Positions 17,078 to 26,116 of a stretch of 34,086 bases of DNA are shown here, in pieces. The DNA comes from Lachnospiraceae bacterium. Lineage in GTDB: Bacteria; Bacillota; Clostridia; Lachnospirales; Lachnospiraceae. A program made the translations under genes and the position numbers. The stretch is taken from NCBI GenBank assembly GCA_017455435.1, contig JAFTAU010000041.1, forward strand, positions 1-34,086, written 5' to 3'. The notes below the pieces were generated by a model that was given only the letters and a program-made list of their open reading frames with translations, ran no database searches and had not been told where the DNA came from. Position 1 is the stretch's first letter; each line of letters starts with the position of its first letter.

Positions 17078-17783
17078 CGCGTCAGATATTTTAAATGAAC
17101 GTATCATTCTCTCCCCTTCTCTGATTTCCGTATGCGACCTCTGCAACATCGAGGCATACGTAAAGGAGCTTCAAAGCGCGGGGATAAAAATGCTCCACGT
17201 GGATATCCTGGACGGATATTTCAGCCCGAGCATGCCACTGGGACTTGACACGGTCAGAGCCCTGCGCAGCAAGACTGATATTTTCTTTGACGTACACTTA
17301 ATGGCTGTCAAAAACGATTTCTTCCTGGGCGAACTCGTGGATATGGGCGCTGACCAGATAGTCTTTCACGCCGAAACGGAAACCCACATTGACAAACAGC
17401 TCAATTATCTTCACAGTCACGGCGTGCGCGCCGGACTCGCACTCAAGCCCGCCACCGATCTGTCTGTGCTTAATTATGCTCTGGATAAATGCGATGCTGT
17501 TTTGCAGATGCTGATAAATCCCGGTTTTGCCCAGGTAAAGAGCGAGGCTCAGGTCTCCTATGCGGATCGCAAGGTCAGAGACCTGCACAAGATGATAAGC
17601 GAGAGGCAGCTTCCTACCAAGCTTATTCTGGACGGGCGCATTTCTCCTCAGAATATCAGGGACTACGGTCCCGAGGGTATCGCGGATATCTTTGTGGCAG
17701 GTAGCACCTGTCTTGACAAAAAGAACCTCGCAAGCAGCGCAAAGGAGCTGCTTGCGATGCGTGATAATCTTTTAAGGGGATAA
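17070..17783 (+). CDS. Ribulose-phosphate 3-epimerase family protein
   Basis: The likely start is the ATG at 17070, overlapping the kinase stop; an in-frame TTG three codons earlier is an alternative. The 237-residue TIM-barrel protein shows the family's substrate and metal residues: LSPSL at the start, HVDILDG, DVHLM, INPGF in the phosphate loop region, and LDGRI near residue 195. Ribulose-phosphate 3-epimerases interconvert ribulose-5-P and xylulose-5-P; the related AlsE-type enzymes interconvert allulose-6-P and fructose-6-P. Because it sits with a hexulose-phosphate isomerase and a PfkB kinase, a six-carbon substrate is plausible. The canonical DGG motif is DGR here, so it may be a specialised branch and not the housekeeping enzyme. 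Confidence 0.85.
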   Translation: MNNASDILNERIILSPSLISVCDLCNIEAYVKELQSAGIKMLHVDILDGYFSPSMPLGLDTVRALRSKTDIFFDVHLMAVKNDFFLGELVDMGADQIVFHAETETHIDKQLNYLHSHGVRAGLALKPATDLSVLNYALDKCDAVLQMLINPGFAQVKSEAQVSYADRKVRDLHKMISERQLPTKLILDGRISPQNIRDYGPEGIADIFVAGSTCLDKKNLASSAKELLAMRDNLLRG

Positions 17784-17789
17784 CACACT

Positions 17790-18356
17790 ATGGATTACAC
17801 AAAATACACAGACACAAAAGAACTGGTTCTTTCTGAACTGCATACTTCTCTCGGCGCTATAGATCCCGAAAGCGTTGAAAAGCTTGTTAACGCCATTCTC
17901 GAAGCTGACAGAGTCTTTACGGTAGGCGTAGGCAGAGTGCTGCTCTCTTTGCAGGCATTCACAAAGCGCCTCGCCCATCTCGGAATCAAGGCCGTTTTTG
18001 TTGGCGATATCACTGAGCCCGCAATAAAGACCGGCGATCTTTTGATAGTCGGCTCCGGCAGCGGAACCACTCTTTTCCCCGCAGGCATCGCGAAAAAGGC
18101 TCACGATATCGGCGCCAAGATAGTGCATATCGGTTCAAATCCCAACAGCCCGCTCCGCGAGATTTCGGAGTTTATGGTTCGCATACCCGTGCGTACAAAG
18201 TATTATCTCGACGATGAAATCGATTCCCTGCAGCCCATGACTTCTCTTTTTGAGCAGTCTCTGCTGCTGCTCGGCGATATCGTCGCAAAGATGATAATAG
18301 AGCGCAAAAATCTTGATCTTAAAGGGCTGTGGGAATTCCACGCCAATCTCGAGTAA
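17790..18356 (+). CDS. 6-phospho-3-hexuloisomerase-like SIS domain protein
   Basis: The 188-residue product is one SIS (sugar isomerase) domain of the HxlB/PHI size. It shows VGVGRV, the phosphate loop VGSGSGTT, HIGSNPNSPL, and the tail SLQPMTSLFEQSLLLL, which is typical of PHI enzymes. PHI interconverts D-arabino-3-hexulose-6-P and fructose-6-P, in the ribulose monophosphate pathway or in sugar salvage. It lies six bases after the epimerase gene. No hexulose-phosphate synthase partner is present in the window, so a role other than formaldehyde fixation is likely, for example isomerisation of an unusual ketose phosphate. A regulatory or hydrolytic SIS role is less likely given the tail motif. 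Confidence 0.85.
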   Translation: MDYTKYTDTKELVLSELHTSLGAIDPESVEKLVNAILEADRVFTVGVGRVLLSLQAFTKRLAHLGIKAVFVGDITEPAIKTGDLLIVGSGSGTTLFPAGIAKKAHDIGAKIVHIGSNPNSPLREISEFMVRIPVRTKYYLDDEIDSLQPMTSLFEQSLLLLGDIVAKMIIERKNLDLKGLWEFHANLE

Positions 18357-18373
18357 AGGAGTCTTTCTCTTCT

Positions 18374-19435
18374 ATGAACAAAAAAGAACTGCTCGGTTAT
18401 ACCGGAAGCTTTCAGCAGGAAGCCTATGCAAGGCGTATCTGCTATGACGAAGGCCGCGCACGGGGTCTGAATGCCGTAGAAGTCAAAAATGGCCCGCTGC
18501 GTTTTGTGGTCATGCTCGACAAATGCCTTGACGTCTCAGAGATGAGCTGGCGCGGCATACAGATGAATTTTCTTTCAAAGCCCGGTCTGAACGGGCGCAA
18601 TCCCTTTGATACACACGGCTCTGAGGCTCAGCGCAGCATTATGGGCGGATTGTTCTTTACCTGCGGCCTCGAAAACATCTGCGCGCCGTTTACAGCTGCA
18701 GACGGCCGCGAATATCCCATGCACGGACGCATGAGAACCTCTCCCGCTGAGCATGTCAGCATAGAGGCGTTCTGGAACGAAAATGATGAATACGTGATTA
18801 ACGTCAGCGGCGATATCAGGGAGGCCGAGCTTTTCGGTGAAAATCTTCTGCTCAGACGCACGGTTTCCACCGTTTACGGAGACCCCACCATATATGTAAA
18901 GGACACTGTTATAAACGAGGGCTTCAGAAGCGAGCCAATTATGCTGATGTATCACTGCAATCTCGGCTATCCGTTCCTGACAGAGGATACCCGTCTGATT
19001 CTTCCGTCCATGGAAATCGTTCCGAGGGACGAGATTTCTTCTCAGAACGTCTCCCGCTGGACGCAGATGGACACGCCAAAGGAAAACGAGCCGGAATACG
19101 TCTTCCTGCACAAGCTCGCTTCCGATGAAAACGGTGAATCCTTTGCCGCCGCGTATAACGAGGCGCTGGATCTGGGTCTTTGCATCTCCTGGCCGCATGA
19201 GAATCTCCCTTACTTCGGTCAATGGAAATCCACTGCCTGCGGAGATTATGTAATGGGGCTTGAGCCCGGAAACAGTCCTGTTTACGGACGCTCTTACTGT
19301 GAAGAGCACGGCATCCTGCCGCAGCTTGCCGCTCAGGAAAGCATTTCACACACTCTTAGGTTTTCTGTTTTTGAAGGTAAAAAAGAAGCCGACGGCTATA
19401 ACGCTGCCGCCGACAGACTTTTACATAAACAATAA
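18374..19435 (+). CDS. DUF4432 / aldose 1-epimerase-like protein
   Basis: The start is the ATG at 18374 (MNKKELLGYTG), 12 bases after AAAGGAG. The 353-residue product has the galactose-mutarotase-like beta-supersandwich signatures of the DUF4432 group: LDKCLDVSEMSWRG, MGGLFFTCGLENI, MHGRMRTSP with a likely catalytic His, MLMYHCNLGYPF with a second His, and GLEPGNSPVYGR carrying the likely catalytic Glu. Such proteins interconvert sugar anomers; members of this group often sit beside sugar isomerases. Here it follows the SIS gene by 17 bases and precedes the D-lyxose isomerase gene, so it probably speeds anomer conversion of the free sugar before isomerisation. The substrate is not known. Confidence 0.8.
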   Translation: MNKKELLGYTGSFQQEAYARRICYDEGRARGLNAVEVKNGPLRFVVMLDKCLDVSEMSWRGIQMNFLSKPGLNGRNPFDTHGSEAQRSIMGGLFFTCGLENICAPFTAADGREYPMHGRMRTSPAEHVSIEAFWNENDEYVINVSGDIREAELFGENLLLRRTVSTVYGDPTIYVKDTVINEGFRSEPIMLMYHCNLGYPFLTEDTRLILPSMEIVPRDEISSQNVSRWTQMDTPKENEPEYVFLHKLASDENGESFAAAYNEALDLGLCISWPHENLPYFGQWKSTACGDYVMGLEPGNSPVYGRSYCEEHGILPQLAAQESISHTLRFSVFEGKKEADGYNAAADRLLHKQ

Positions 19436-19451
19436 TAAAAGGAGAAATAAT

Positions 19452-20138
19452 ATGAAGCGTTCAGAAATCAATGCGGTCATCAAACGTTTTGAAAAGCTGC
19501 TGGCTGATCACTGCTTTGAGATTCCGCCCTTCTGCAAATTCACTCCCGAAGAGTGGCAGGAAAAGGGTCACGAATACGACGAAGTCCGCGACAACATGCT
19601 GGGATGGGACGTTACAGATTACGGCATGGGCGACTACGCTCATCTTGGACTGGCTCTGATAACCATCAGAAACGGAAACGTCCACAATCCGAAGTACACA
19701 AAGACCTATGCCGAAAAGATAATTATGTGCGACCCCGGACAGGTTTCACCCATGCATTTCCACTGGAACAAAATGGAAGATCTGATAAACCGCGGAGGCG
19801 GCGACATTCGTTTCAGCCTCTATAACGCGACCGAGGACGAACAGCTCGACACCGTAAACGACGTCGAAGTAGTTACCGACGGTTACCGCCGTATGGTAAA
19901 GGCCGGAACTCCCATTATCCTGAAGCCCGGCGACAGCATCGCTCTTTATCCTTACAAGTATCACGAATTCATTATCCCCGAGGATTCTGAATCCGTGCTT
20001 ATCGGCGAAGTATCCATGTGCAACGACGACAATACGGACAACCGTTTTCTCAATCCTCTCGGCAGATTTCCTACCATCGAAGAGGACGAACCTCCGTACC
20101 GTCTGCTTTGCAACGAATACCCTCCCGCGAAAGACTGA
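19452..20138 (+). CDS. D-lyxose isomerase family protein (cupin)
   Basis: The start is the ATG at 19452 (MKRSEINAV), preceded by GGAG. The 228-residue protein has the cupin metal site typical of bacterial D-lyxose ketol-isomerases: MHFHWNKMEDLINRGGG (two His and a Glu) and a later His in YKYHEF, plus YDEVRDNMLGWDVTDYG near the start. The family (EC 5.3.1.15) interconverts D-lyxose and D-xylulose and commonly also acts on D-mannose and D-fructose. It is the last gene of the operon and is followed by a strong terminator. Together with the FucI-like enzyme it gives the operon two unrelated aldose-ketose isomerases, which suggests either two sugars or two successive steps. Confidence 0.88.
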   Translation: MKRSEINAVIKRFEKLLADHCFEIPPFCKFTPEEWQEKGHEYDEVRDNMLGWDVTDYGMGDYAHLGLALITIRNGNVHNPKYTKTYAEKIIMCDPGQVSPMHFHWNKMEDLINRGGGDIRFSLYNATEDEQLDTVNDVEVVTDGYRRMVKAGTPIILKPGDSIALYPYKYHEFIIPEDSESVLIGEVSMCNDDNTDNRFLNPLGRFPTIEEDEPPYRLLCNEYPPAKD

Positions 20139-20174
20139 CAGATATTTAAAGATAAGTATGCGGGTTTAATATTC

Positions 20175-20210
20175 AAAAAGGCGGGAGCCCTGAAAAGCTC
20201 CCGCCTTTAA
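20175..20210. terminator. Bidirectional Rho-independent terminator
   Basis: GGCGGGAGC (20180-20188) and GCTCCCGCC (20197-20205) form a perfect nine-base-pair stem with an eight-base loop. It is flanked by an A-run on the left and TTTAATATT on the right, so it can stop both the plus-strand sugar operon and the convergent minus-strand ABC operon. Confidence 0.9.
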
Positions 20211-20235
20211 TATTGCCTTCATAAAGGCTGATTTC

Positions 20236-21672
20236 TTATTCTCCTACCAGCACATTGGCGGAATTGACGGCGGCCACATTGGCGGGACGCATCTCTTCCA
20301 CTTTTTCTTTAGCGGTCTTTTTGAGATTAATAATGTCGCTGGTGTAGTTTGTCGCGTTGTATCCCGGTATCATTCTGTAATAATCAAGATTCCAGGTGCT
20401 TTCATCAAAAACCATGCTGTAGAGCGTCTCTTCAACCGCTCTGGAATCCTTCATTACGTCGCCCCAGGCCTCCTGCCAGTAGGTTTCCTTGAATTCATCC
20501 GCTCCCTCGATAGTCCAGTCGTTGTTGGAGCCTTTTGTGGTGAGGTCCGTCATAAGATCGAATGCCTGGAAAATCTTTTCGGCTTCTTCTTTTTCAACAT
20601 TGATCGGGATTCCGAAGCCGTTGCACTGAACCGACATTGTGACGCCGTTTGCGGAAGGTCCGTAAGGGCAGTATACCCAGCCCCAGTCGTCAACGCATTC
20701 CTTTATATAAACGTCGTCGGTCAGCCAGTAATTGTAGGGCAGGAAAGCCAGCGTGCCGTTCTGGAAGGCCTCTAACGCATAGTTTCCGCTGCCGCCCTCG
20801 GGCTTTGAGTAAAACCAGCCGTTCTCGGCAAGCTTCTGCAGCCACTCCATCGCCTGAAGAAATTCCGTAGTATCGGTAGTATCCACGAATTTTCCGTTTT
20901 CATCTTTTGAAACAAACGCGGCTCCGTTGCTCCATACCGCGGATATGGCCATATTTCCGTATGTCGATGAAACAGCCCAAACGTCGGTGATGCCGTCATT
21001 ATTCTTGTCCTTTGTAACCTTGGCGCAGATCTCTTCGAATTTTGCCCAGGTCCATTCTCCGTTCTTCTGGAGGTCGTAGGGCAGGTCCGGATCAAGACCG
21101 GCGTCCTGAAGCAGGCGCTTGTTGTAGAACATTCCGATACGGGGTTCCGTAGCCGCTACGTCCACGGCATAGAGCTTATCGCCGAAAGTAAAAGTATCCA
21201 TCGATATTTTGCTCCACTTTTCATCGGTCGGGTCAAAGCTGTCCAGCTCGTTGAGATCCCACAGAAGGTTCTGCGAGATCGACGGCAGGATGTATCCCTG
21301 GAAGAAATAGTAAAGCTGAACATCGGTGTCGCCGGAGAGGATTTTTGCGGGAACAAGCTCGGTATAGTCGCCTGTTTTCGCGATGTTCTTTACCTGATAG
21401 GTGAAATTGTATTTGTCCATGACGCTCTTGTTGTAGTCATGCACAAATTCCTGCCACGAGGTGGAAAACTCCGTGGCTTCTTCATCTTCGCTGTACCAGT
21501 CCGCCACTGTTATGCTGTAGCCCTCAAAATCGGTGATGCGTTCGACGTCTTTTTTAGCTTCCTGAGTGGAGCCTTCCGTATCAGCCGAACTCTGCTGCTG
21601 AGTTTCCTCGCCGCAGGCCGCAAGACACAGCATCATGGCGAAAGCCAGCAAAATAACTGTAATCTTTTTCAT
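20236..21672 (-). CDS. Extracellular solute-binding lipoprotein (sugar ABC importer)
   Basis: The start is the ATG at 21672 (MKKITVILL), behind GGAGGAACA. The 478-residue product has a lipoprotein signal peptide ending in LAACGEE, a Gln/Ser/Thr-rich spacer, and a family 1 solute-binding fold (LYAVDVAATEPRIGMFYNKRL, PYDLQKNGEWTWAKFEEI). It would catch a sugar outside the membrane and pass it to the permease pair encoded directly upstream (gap of 34 bases). It is the last gene of the nine-gene minus-strand operon and is stopped by the terminator near 20190. No ATPase is in the operon, so a shared MsmX/UgpC-type ATPase encoded elsewhere is expected. Confidence 0.9.
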   Translation of the reverse strand: MKKITVILLAFAMMLCLAACGEETQQQSSADTEGSTQEAKKDVERITDFEGYSITVADWYSEDEEATEFSTSWQEFVHDYNKSVMDKYNFTYQVKNIAKTGDYTELVPAKILSGDTDVQLYYFFQGYILPSISQNLLWDLNELDSFDPTDEKWSKISMDTFTFGDKLYAVDVAATEPRIGMFYNKRLLQDAGLDPDLPYDLQKNGEWTWAKFEEICAKVTKDKNNDGITDVWAVSSTYGNMAISAVWSNGAAFVSKDENGKFVDTTDTTEFLQAMEWLQKLAENGWFYSKPEGGSGNYALEAFQNGTLAFLPYNYWLTDDVYIKECVDDWGWVYCPYGPSANGVTMSVQCNGFGIPINVEKEEAEKIFQAFDLMTDLTTKGSNNDWTIEGADEFKETYWQEAWGDVMKDSRAVEETLYSMVFDESTWNLDYYRMIPGYNATNYTSDIINLKKTAKEKVEEMRPANVAAVNSANVLVGE

Positions 21673-21706
21673 GATTGTTCCTCCTATAATGGATAATATT
21701 TGCAAT

Positions 21707-22669
21707 CTACATTTTGACACCGCTGAAATTCAACGATTCAACAAACTTTTTCTGTCCGATGACATACAGCGTCACCACGGGAACAAGCATAAGGAGCGTG
21801 GCGGTCGCTGTCAGCGTATCGGAATAAATGACCATCGTTCCGGACGAATTTGCCAGAGCGGCTCCGCCGGAGGCGCTGATAAGCGAATCAATACCGTTAA
21901 GACGCGTCGCAAGGAAATTGTCGGAAGCCAGAAGCAAATTTGTGAACTGATAGTCGGTCCACTGCCACACAAACGCGAACAGCATGCACGAGGTAATGAG
22001 CGGCGCCGCGTCAGGAATCATTACCCTGAACAGGGTTTTGAGAGTGCCGCAGCCGTCCAGATGCGCGGCTTCCTCCAGGTCTCTCGGTATTCCTCTGAAA
22101 TACTGGTAAAACAGGTAGATGTACAGCCCGTTTTTCAAGCCCGTGGCTGTAACAGCCATCAAAAGCAGCGGCACCGGCGTGCCGATAAGATTGAGCGCCT
22201 TTCCTGTTATTGCCTGAAAGATTCCGAAAATATCGAAAAACCTGAAATTGAGATAAAGTGAAATGGAATATGCCTGGGTAGGTATAATAATCATTATGAT
22301 CACGCATACAAACCAGAGCTTTTTAAGCGGGAAATCATATCTCGCGAAGCCGTATCCCGTGAGCAGACTCGACGCCGTCTGAAGCAGTCCCATAAGCAGC
22401 GAAAGGATCGCGGTATACGGGAGCGATTTGCTGAAATCAAGGAGACTCCAGACAAATTTGTAGTTGTCAAGAGTCGGGTTTTTGGGAATATTGACAACGG
22501 TGCTGTCAACCAGGTCCTTCTGGGACATAAAGCTGAGGGACACCTTGTTCAGAAACGGCTGCAGGATAAGAAAGCAAAGCGAAACAACCAACAGCGCAAA
22601 AAAGATGTTGAATATTATAAGCTTTGTTTTTGTAAAGAATACTCTCTTGTCCGGTCTTCTGTTAATCAT
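21707..22669 (-). CDS. Carbohydrate ABC transporter permease (MalG/LacG type)
   Basis: This 320-residue inner membrane protein has about six hydrophobic segments, beginning with LIIFNIFFALLVVSLCFLIL, and the ATPase-contact EAA loop EAAHLDGCGTLKTLFRVM. It pairs with the permease encoded just upstream; the two genes overlap by eight bases, and its ATG lies within the end of that gene. Together with the solute-binding lipoprotein downstream it forms one importer. Its style is that of MalG-like permeases for mono- or oligosaccharides. Confidence 0.92.
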   Translation of the reverse strand: MINRRPDKRVFFTKTKLIIFNIFFALLVVSLCFLILQPFLNKVSLSFMSQKDLVDSTVVNIPKNPTLDNYKFVWSLLDFSKSLPYTAILSLLMGLLQTASSLLTGYGFARYDFPLKKLWFVCVIIMIIIPTQAYSISLYLNFRFFDIFGIFQAITGKALNLIGTPVPLLLMAVTATGLKNGLYIYLFYQYFRGIPRDLEEAAHLDGCGTLKTLFRVMIPDAAPLITSCMLFAFVWQWTDYQFTNLLLASDNFLATRLNGIDSLISASGGAALANSSGTMVIYSDTLTATATLLMLVPVVTLYVIGQKKFVESLNFSGVKM

Positions 22670-23585
22670 AATAATATACCATCCTCGAAATAATCAGATA
22701 GGATATACCCACTATCAGAACCACCGAGAGCGAATAAATCAGCGACATGGCCGAAGCAAAGCCGTAGTCGAGCGCCTGTCTGAAGGTTTCGATATAACTG
22801 ATAAGGCTGTTGTCAGAACGCATCGCGTAATCCACGATACCGTAAATCCAGTTTACGAGAATAAGGGGGCTGACCATCGGGAACGTTATCTTCCAGAAAA
22901 GCTCCCACGAAGAGCAGCCTTCTATCTTAGCTGATTCGTAAAGATTTCCGGGAATGGCCTGCAGACCCGAAAGGAAAATAACGGTTTGTATGCTGGAAGC
23001 AATCACTATGTCGTAAAGCTTGTTTACCATGGTGAGAATCGTGGTAATAATCGGAACTTCACCGAAAGCTCCCATCATAAGACCCTCGAGATAGCTCGTG
23101 ATTGACGTGGCGCTGCCCGCCGTCGCGCCCTGCATATCTTCCATACTGGCGAGAAGGGCGTTTCCGGCTTCCATCTTGAGAATGATTCCCGAGGTCAGAA
23201 TAACTGGCAGGAAAAAGATAGCTCTGACCGCTCCGCGGCACGGGAAGCTTCTGTTAAGCATAACAGCGAGGAACAGACTGACAATGGTCACAAGAGGAAC
23301 CTGTATGGCCATTCCCTCGAGAGATTCCACCAGCATCCTGTTAAAATTGGCGTCCACCGTCAATGCTCTGAGATAATTGGTCAGCCCGGCGGGTTCTAGT
23401 ACAAACTGAGAATTGACCGCGTCAATGCTGACGGATGAAAAGCTCATTCGCCCCGTTGTAATCAGAGGTCCCAAAATAAAACACAGAAAGCCTATCAGGA
23501 ATGGCGAGATAAACAGATATCCCGTCACCATTCTCTTTTGTCTCCTCGTGAGGCCTTTTTTGTTTTTACGTCCGGCAATCTTCAT
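22662..23585 (-). CDS. Carbohydrate ABC transporter permease (MalF/UgpA type)
   Basis: The 307-residue product starts at an ATG just two bases after the stop of the DUF5696 gene. The N-terminus is basic (RRQKRM), followed by a first membrane segment (GYLFISPFLIGFLCFIL). The EAA-like loop is ESAKIEGCSSWELFWKITF, as expected of MalF-type partners. It has an extended extracytoplasmic stretch around residues 140-190. It forms a heterodimer with the overlapping downstream permease. Confidence 0.92.
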   Translation of the reverse strand: MKIAGRKNKKGLTRRQKRMVTGYLFISPFLIGFLCFILGPLITTGRMSFSSVSIDAVNSQFVLEPAGLTNYLRALTVDANFNRMLVESLEGMAIQVPLVTIVSLFLAVMLNRSFPCRGAVRAIFFLPVILTSGIILKMEAGNALLASMEDMQGATAGSATSITSYLEGLMMGAFGEVPIITTILTMVNKLYDIVIASSIQTVIFLSGLQAIPGNLYESAKIEGCSSWELFWKITFPMVSPLILVNWIYGIVDYAMRSDNSLISYIETFRQALDYGFASAMSLIYSLSVVLIVGISYLIISRMVYYYD

Positions 23586-23586
23586 T

Positions 23587-26103
23587 CTATTTTACCACCA
23601 GATAATCTCTCGCGCCGACGGTTGCGCCATCGGCATTCGCGTTTTCATATCCGTAATTGACATATACTTTGGTTCCGTCCTCATACTCCGTCAGGGTGAG
23701 CGTATCGGTCACATAACTATGATTCGTTATTCGCTGGCTGTACGTATGACCCACAGCTTTGTCAAGCTCGCCGTAAAGCGAAAGCAGCTTTTCCTGCCAG
23801 ATTTCGCTGCGCGCCGCAGAGTACTGAGTATAGTCGGTCATCTGCAGCTCGGCAGGCTCTATCTCGGCAAAAACGGCGTACAGACCCGCTCCGTACTCTA
23901 TGGATTTGAGCAGATTGGTCTCATAATCTCCCGTCATATCCACGGCCTCTCCGGAATAATATACCAGTCCATGAAGAGCAATCTGATAAAAAGGAATCTG
24001 CCTGCTCGAAATATTATATCCGTTTCCGGTCAGATCCATATCCAGAATAAAATCCGAATACACGGCCGCATAGGCATTGCCGAAGTTAATCATAGTGCCG
24101 AGGCCGTCTTCCTTCATACGGGAAAGCTCCTGCTGCTGAGACAGGATCATCCCGCCTCTGGAGGTGTGCGATTTTTTGTTAAAGTCCGAGGCAATCTCGC
24201 TGCCCAGATCCTCAAAGGCGTTTCCGGAAAGCTTCAGTCCGGAGGAAAACTCACGAAGACCCGAAAGCGCCTCGCTTCCCGCTTCTTTGTTCAGTATGTA
24301 ATAAGGCAAATTGGTCTTCTGCTTGTAAGTAACTTTGTTATATGGCGCGGCTTCCACAATATCGCTGATGGTGTTTCGCACCGCGTCGGATCCGGACGAA
24401 AAACCGTCAAACGAACCGGTATCGTTTACACGCTCAGCCCAAACGCCAAGATAAAGACCGCCGTTTCCTGAGAGCATATTGCTAAGACTCTTCAGAGCGC
24501 TTTCGTCGGCAACGTCTCCTATCAGGTTGATTTTTTGCAGGCTTTTTTGCTTTATTCCGCCGTTTATGGCCGCGGTATATTTAACAAAAATATTATTCGC
24601 GCCTCCGGAAAGAAGGCCGTCCACTATACCCTCCGCTTCGTTTATATCGGTGCAGACAAGCTCTCTGCTCATGGGTATGCCGACTACCTGTGTCACATGG
24701 TCCACGGCTCCGACCAGCTCTACTGCCAGCGGAAGCCCCTCGCCAGAGACGGCGGTCAGGTTCGGATACCTTTCGGTCAAATAATCACGATAGCGCGCCG
24801 CCATATCGGCGTAGGAATCAGACTGACCGGCAAAATAGAAAATGTCGATGTCGGTATCCGGTTTTACCGGTTCAAAAACCGTCACCCTGACGGCGGATTT
24901 TCCGGAAACCTCTACCTGATCCCCATGAACTATCTCAAAAGAAGGGCTGACTGAATTTATGCTGTTTCTGACGCCGCTTACGTTAGCTTCTACGGTAAGC
25001 TCCGCGTCACCGCCTGAAACGACGGCCATAAGCGAACTGCCGTTTTTCGCGGCCGCAAATACCGGGAAGGCCGCCTTGTTTTCATTGATCATCTTGTCTT
25101 TGGACAACGCGGCATCCCATCCGTAGACCTTGGCCGAAGCCGTATCGGTGCTGCCTCTGCGAGCGTTGAAATCTATCTGCGCTCCGCCTCCGTCCGGAAT
25201 CATCAGATACCCCGTATCCTCAGTAGTTCCGGCCACGAAATACGGCAGAACCTGAAGCGAGGTAACGGGCGAGTTTTCCGGATACTTAACGGAATCGGCG
25301 GGGACGCGAACCCTGAGCGCGTCTTTTTCAAGCGAATAGATGAAACTGACGTTAAACTGCATGCTGCTTTCGGAATCATCAGCGCTGTTTTTGTCATTCA
25401 TATAATCGTCGTATGTATATCCGGCCTCCGAAAAGCTGTCCTCGGCCTGTTCATACTTGTATTCGGCGGCGCCGCTTCTTAGAACGTATATTACTCCGTT
25501 TTCCTCAAGGAGCGGGTATTCGATAAGAATGCCGTCTCTTTCGTCGTCAGAATATTTTTCGATATCAATTTTTTTGTATAGGCTCTTAACGGTGGAGGCC
25601 GCGGATTTTTCCATCAGAGCGGTGTATCCGTCAAATCTCTCCGCGCTGATAACCTCGGGGAGCGTGTAGCTGCGGACCTTTTCGCCTATCAGATAGTCAA
25701 CCCGTATACCGTCTTCCGCTTTGCTGACGGCAAAAGAGCCCTGCGCTATCGAATACGAATAATTGTCAAAAAGCGTATTTATCCCGTCGGCGTTCGTGCA
25801 GGTCAGAAGAATCGTAGACTGCATCCACTTGCGCATTGAGGAATCGGCGGTCGGATCTTCCGCCGCGCCTTCGGGAATACTGCTCCACTTTTCACCGCTG
25901 AGCTTGTCGGTCAGGACAAAATATCCGGTCTTTCCGTCTAATTCAAAGCTCAGTCTGTCGTTTTCGAGGGAATATTTGTCCTCGTTGTTTTCATTGTCGT
26001 AATAATCGGCCGCGCCGCCGGAGGAGTCCTCTCCGCAGCCCGAAAGCCCGGCAAGGAGAATGAGCGCCGAAAACAGTATTAATAATTTTTTCAGAATTTT
26101 CAC
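23587..26103 (-). CDS. DUF5696-type lipoprotein
   Basis: The gene starts with GTG at 26103 behind GGAGGAAG and ends with TAG. The 838-residue product carries a lipoprotein signal peptide ending in LSGC. An N-terminal beta-rich part (to about residue 430, with TGYLMIPDGGGAQIDF) is followed by a middle part that may be a barrel (IPMSRELVCTDINEAEG, YLGVWAERVN), a stretch with GLVYYSGEAVDM, and a C-terminal beta domain with VTDTLTLTEYEDGTKVYVNY. This order of sandwich, barrel and beta-domain resembles large glycoside hydrolases, but no catalytic pair can be named, so it is called by resemblance to DUF5696 proteins only. Lying between the YIP1-like gene and a permease pair in a sugar-import operon, it probably handles the glycan at the outer membrane face. 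Confidence 0.72.
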   Translation of the reverse strand: MKILKKLLILFSALILLAGLSGCGEDSSGGAADYYDNENNEDKYSLENDRLSFELDGKTGYFVLTDKLSGEKWSSIPEGAAEDPTADSSMRKWMQSTILLTCTNADGINTLFDNYSYSIAQGSFAVSKAEDGIRVDYLIGEKVRSYTLPEVISAERFDGYTALMEKSAASTVKSLYKKIDIEKYSDDERDGILIEYPLLEENGVIYVLRSGAAEYKYEQAEDSFSEAGYTYDDYMNDKNSADDSESSMQFNVSFIYSLEKDALRVRVPADSVKYPENSPVTSLQVLPYFVAGTTEDTGYLMIPDGGGAQIDFNARRGSTDTASAKVYGWDAALSKDKMINENKAAFPVFAAAKNGSSLMAVVSGGDAELTVEANVSGVRNSINSVSPSFEIVHGDQVEVSGKSAVRVTVFEPVKPDTDIDIFYFAGQSDSYADMAARYRDYLTERYPNLTAVSGEGLPLAVELVGAVDHVTQVVGIPMSRELVCTDINEAEGIVDGLLSGGANNIFVKYTAAINGGIKQKSLQKINLIGDVADESALKSLSNMLSGNGGLYLGVWAERVNDTGSFDGFSSGSDAVRNTISDIVEAAPYNKVTYKQKTNLPYYILNKEAGSEALSGLREFSSGLKLSGNAFEDLGSEIASDFNKKSHTSRGGMILSQQQELSRMKEDGLGTMINFGNAYAAVYSDFILDMDLTGNGYNISSRQIPFYQIALHGLVYYSGEAVDMTGDYETNLLKSIEYGAGLYAVFAEIEPAELQMTDYTQYSAARSEIWQEKLLSLYGELDKAVGHTYSQRITNHSYVTDTLTLTEYEDGTKVYVNYGYENANADGATVGARDYLVVK

Positions 26104-26116
26104 CGTTCTTCCTCCG

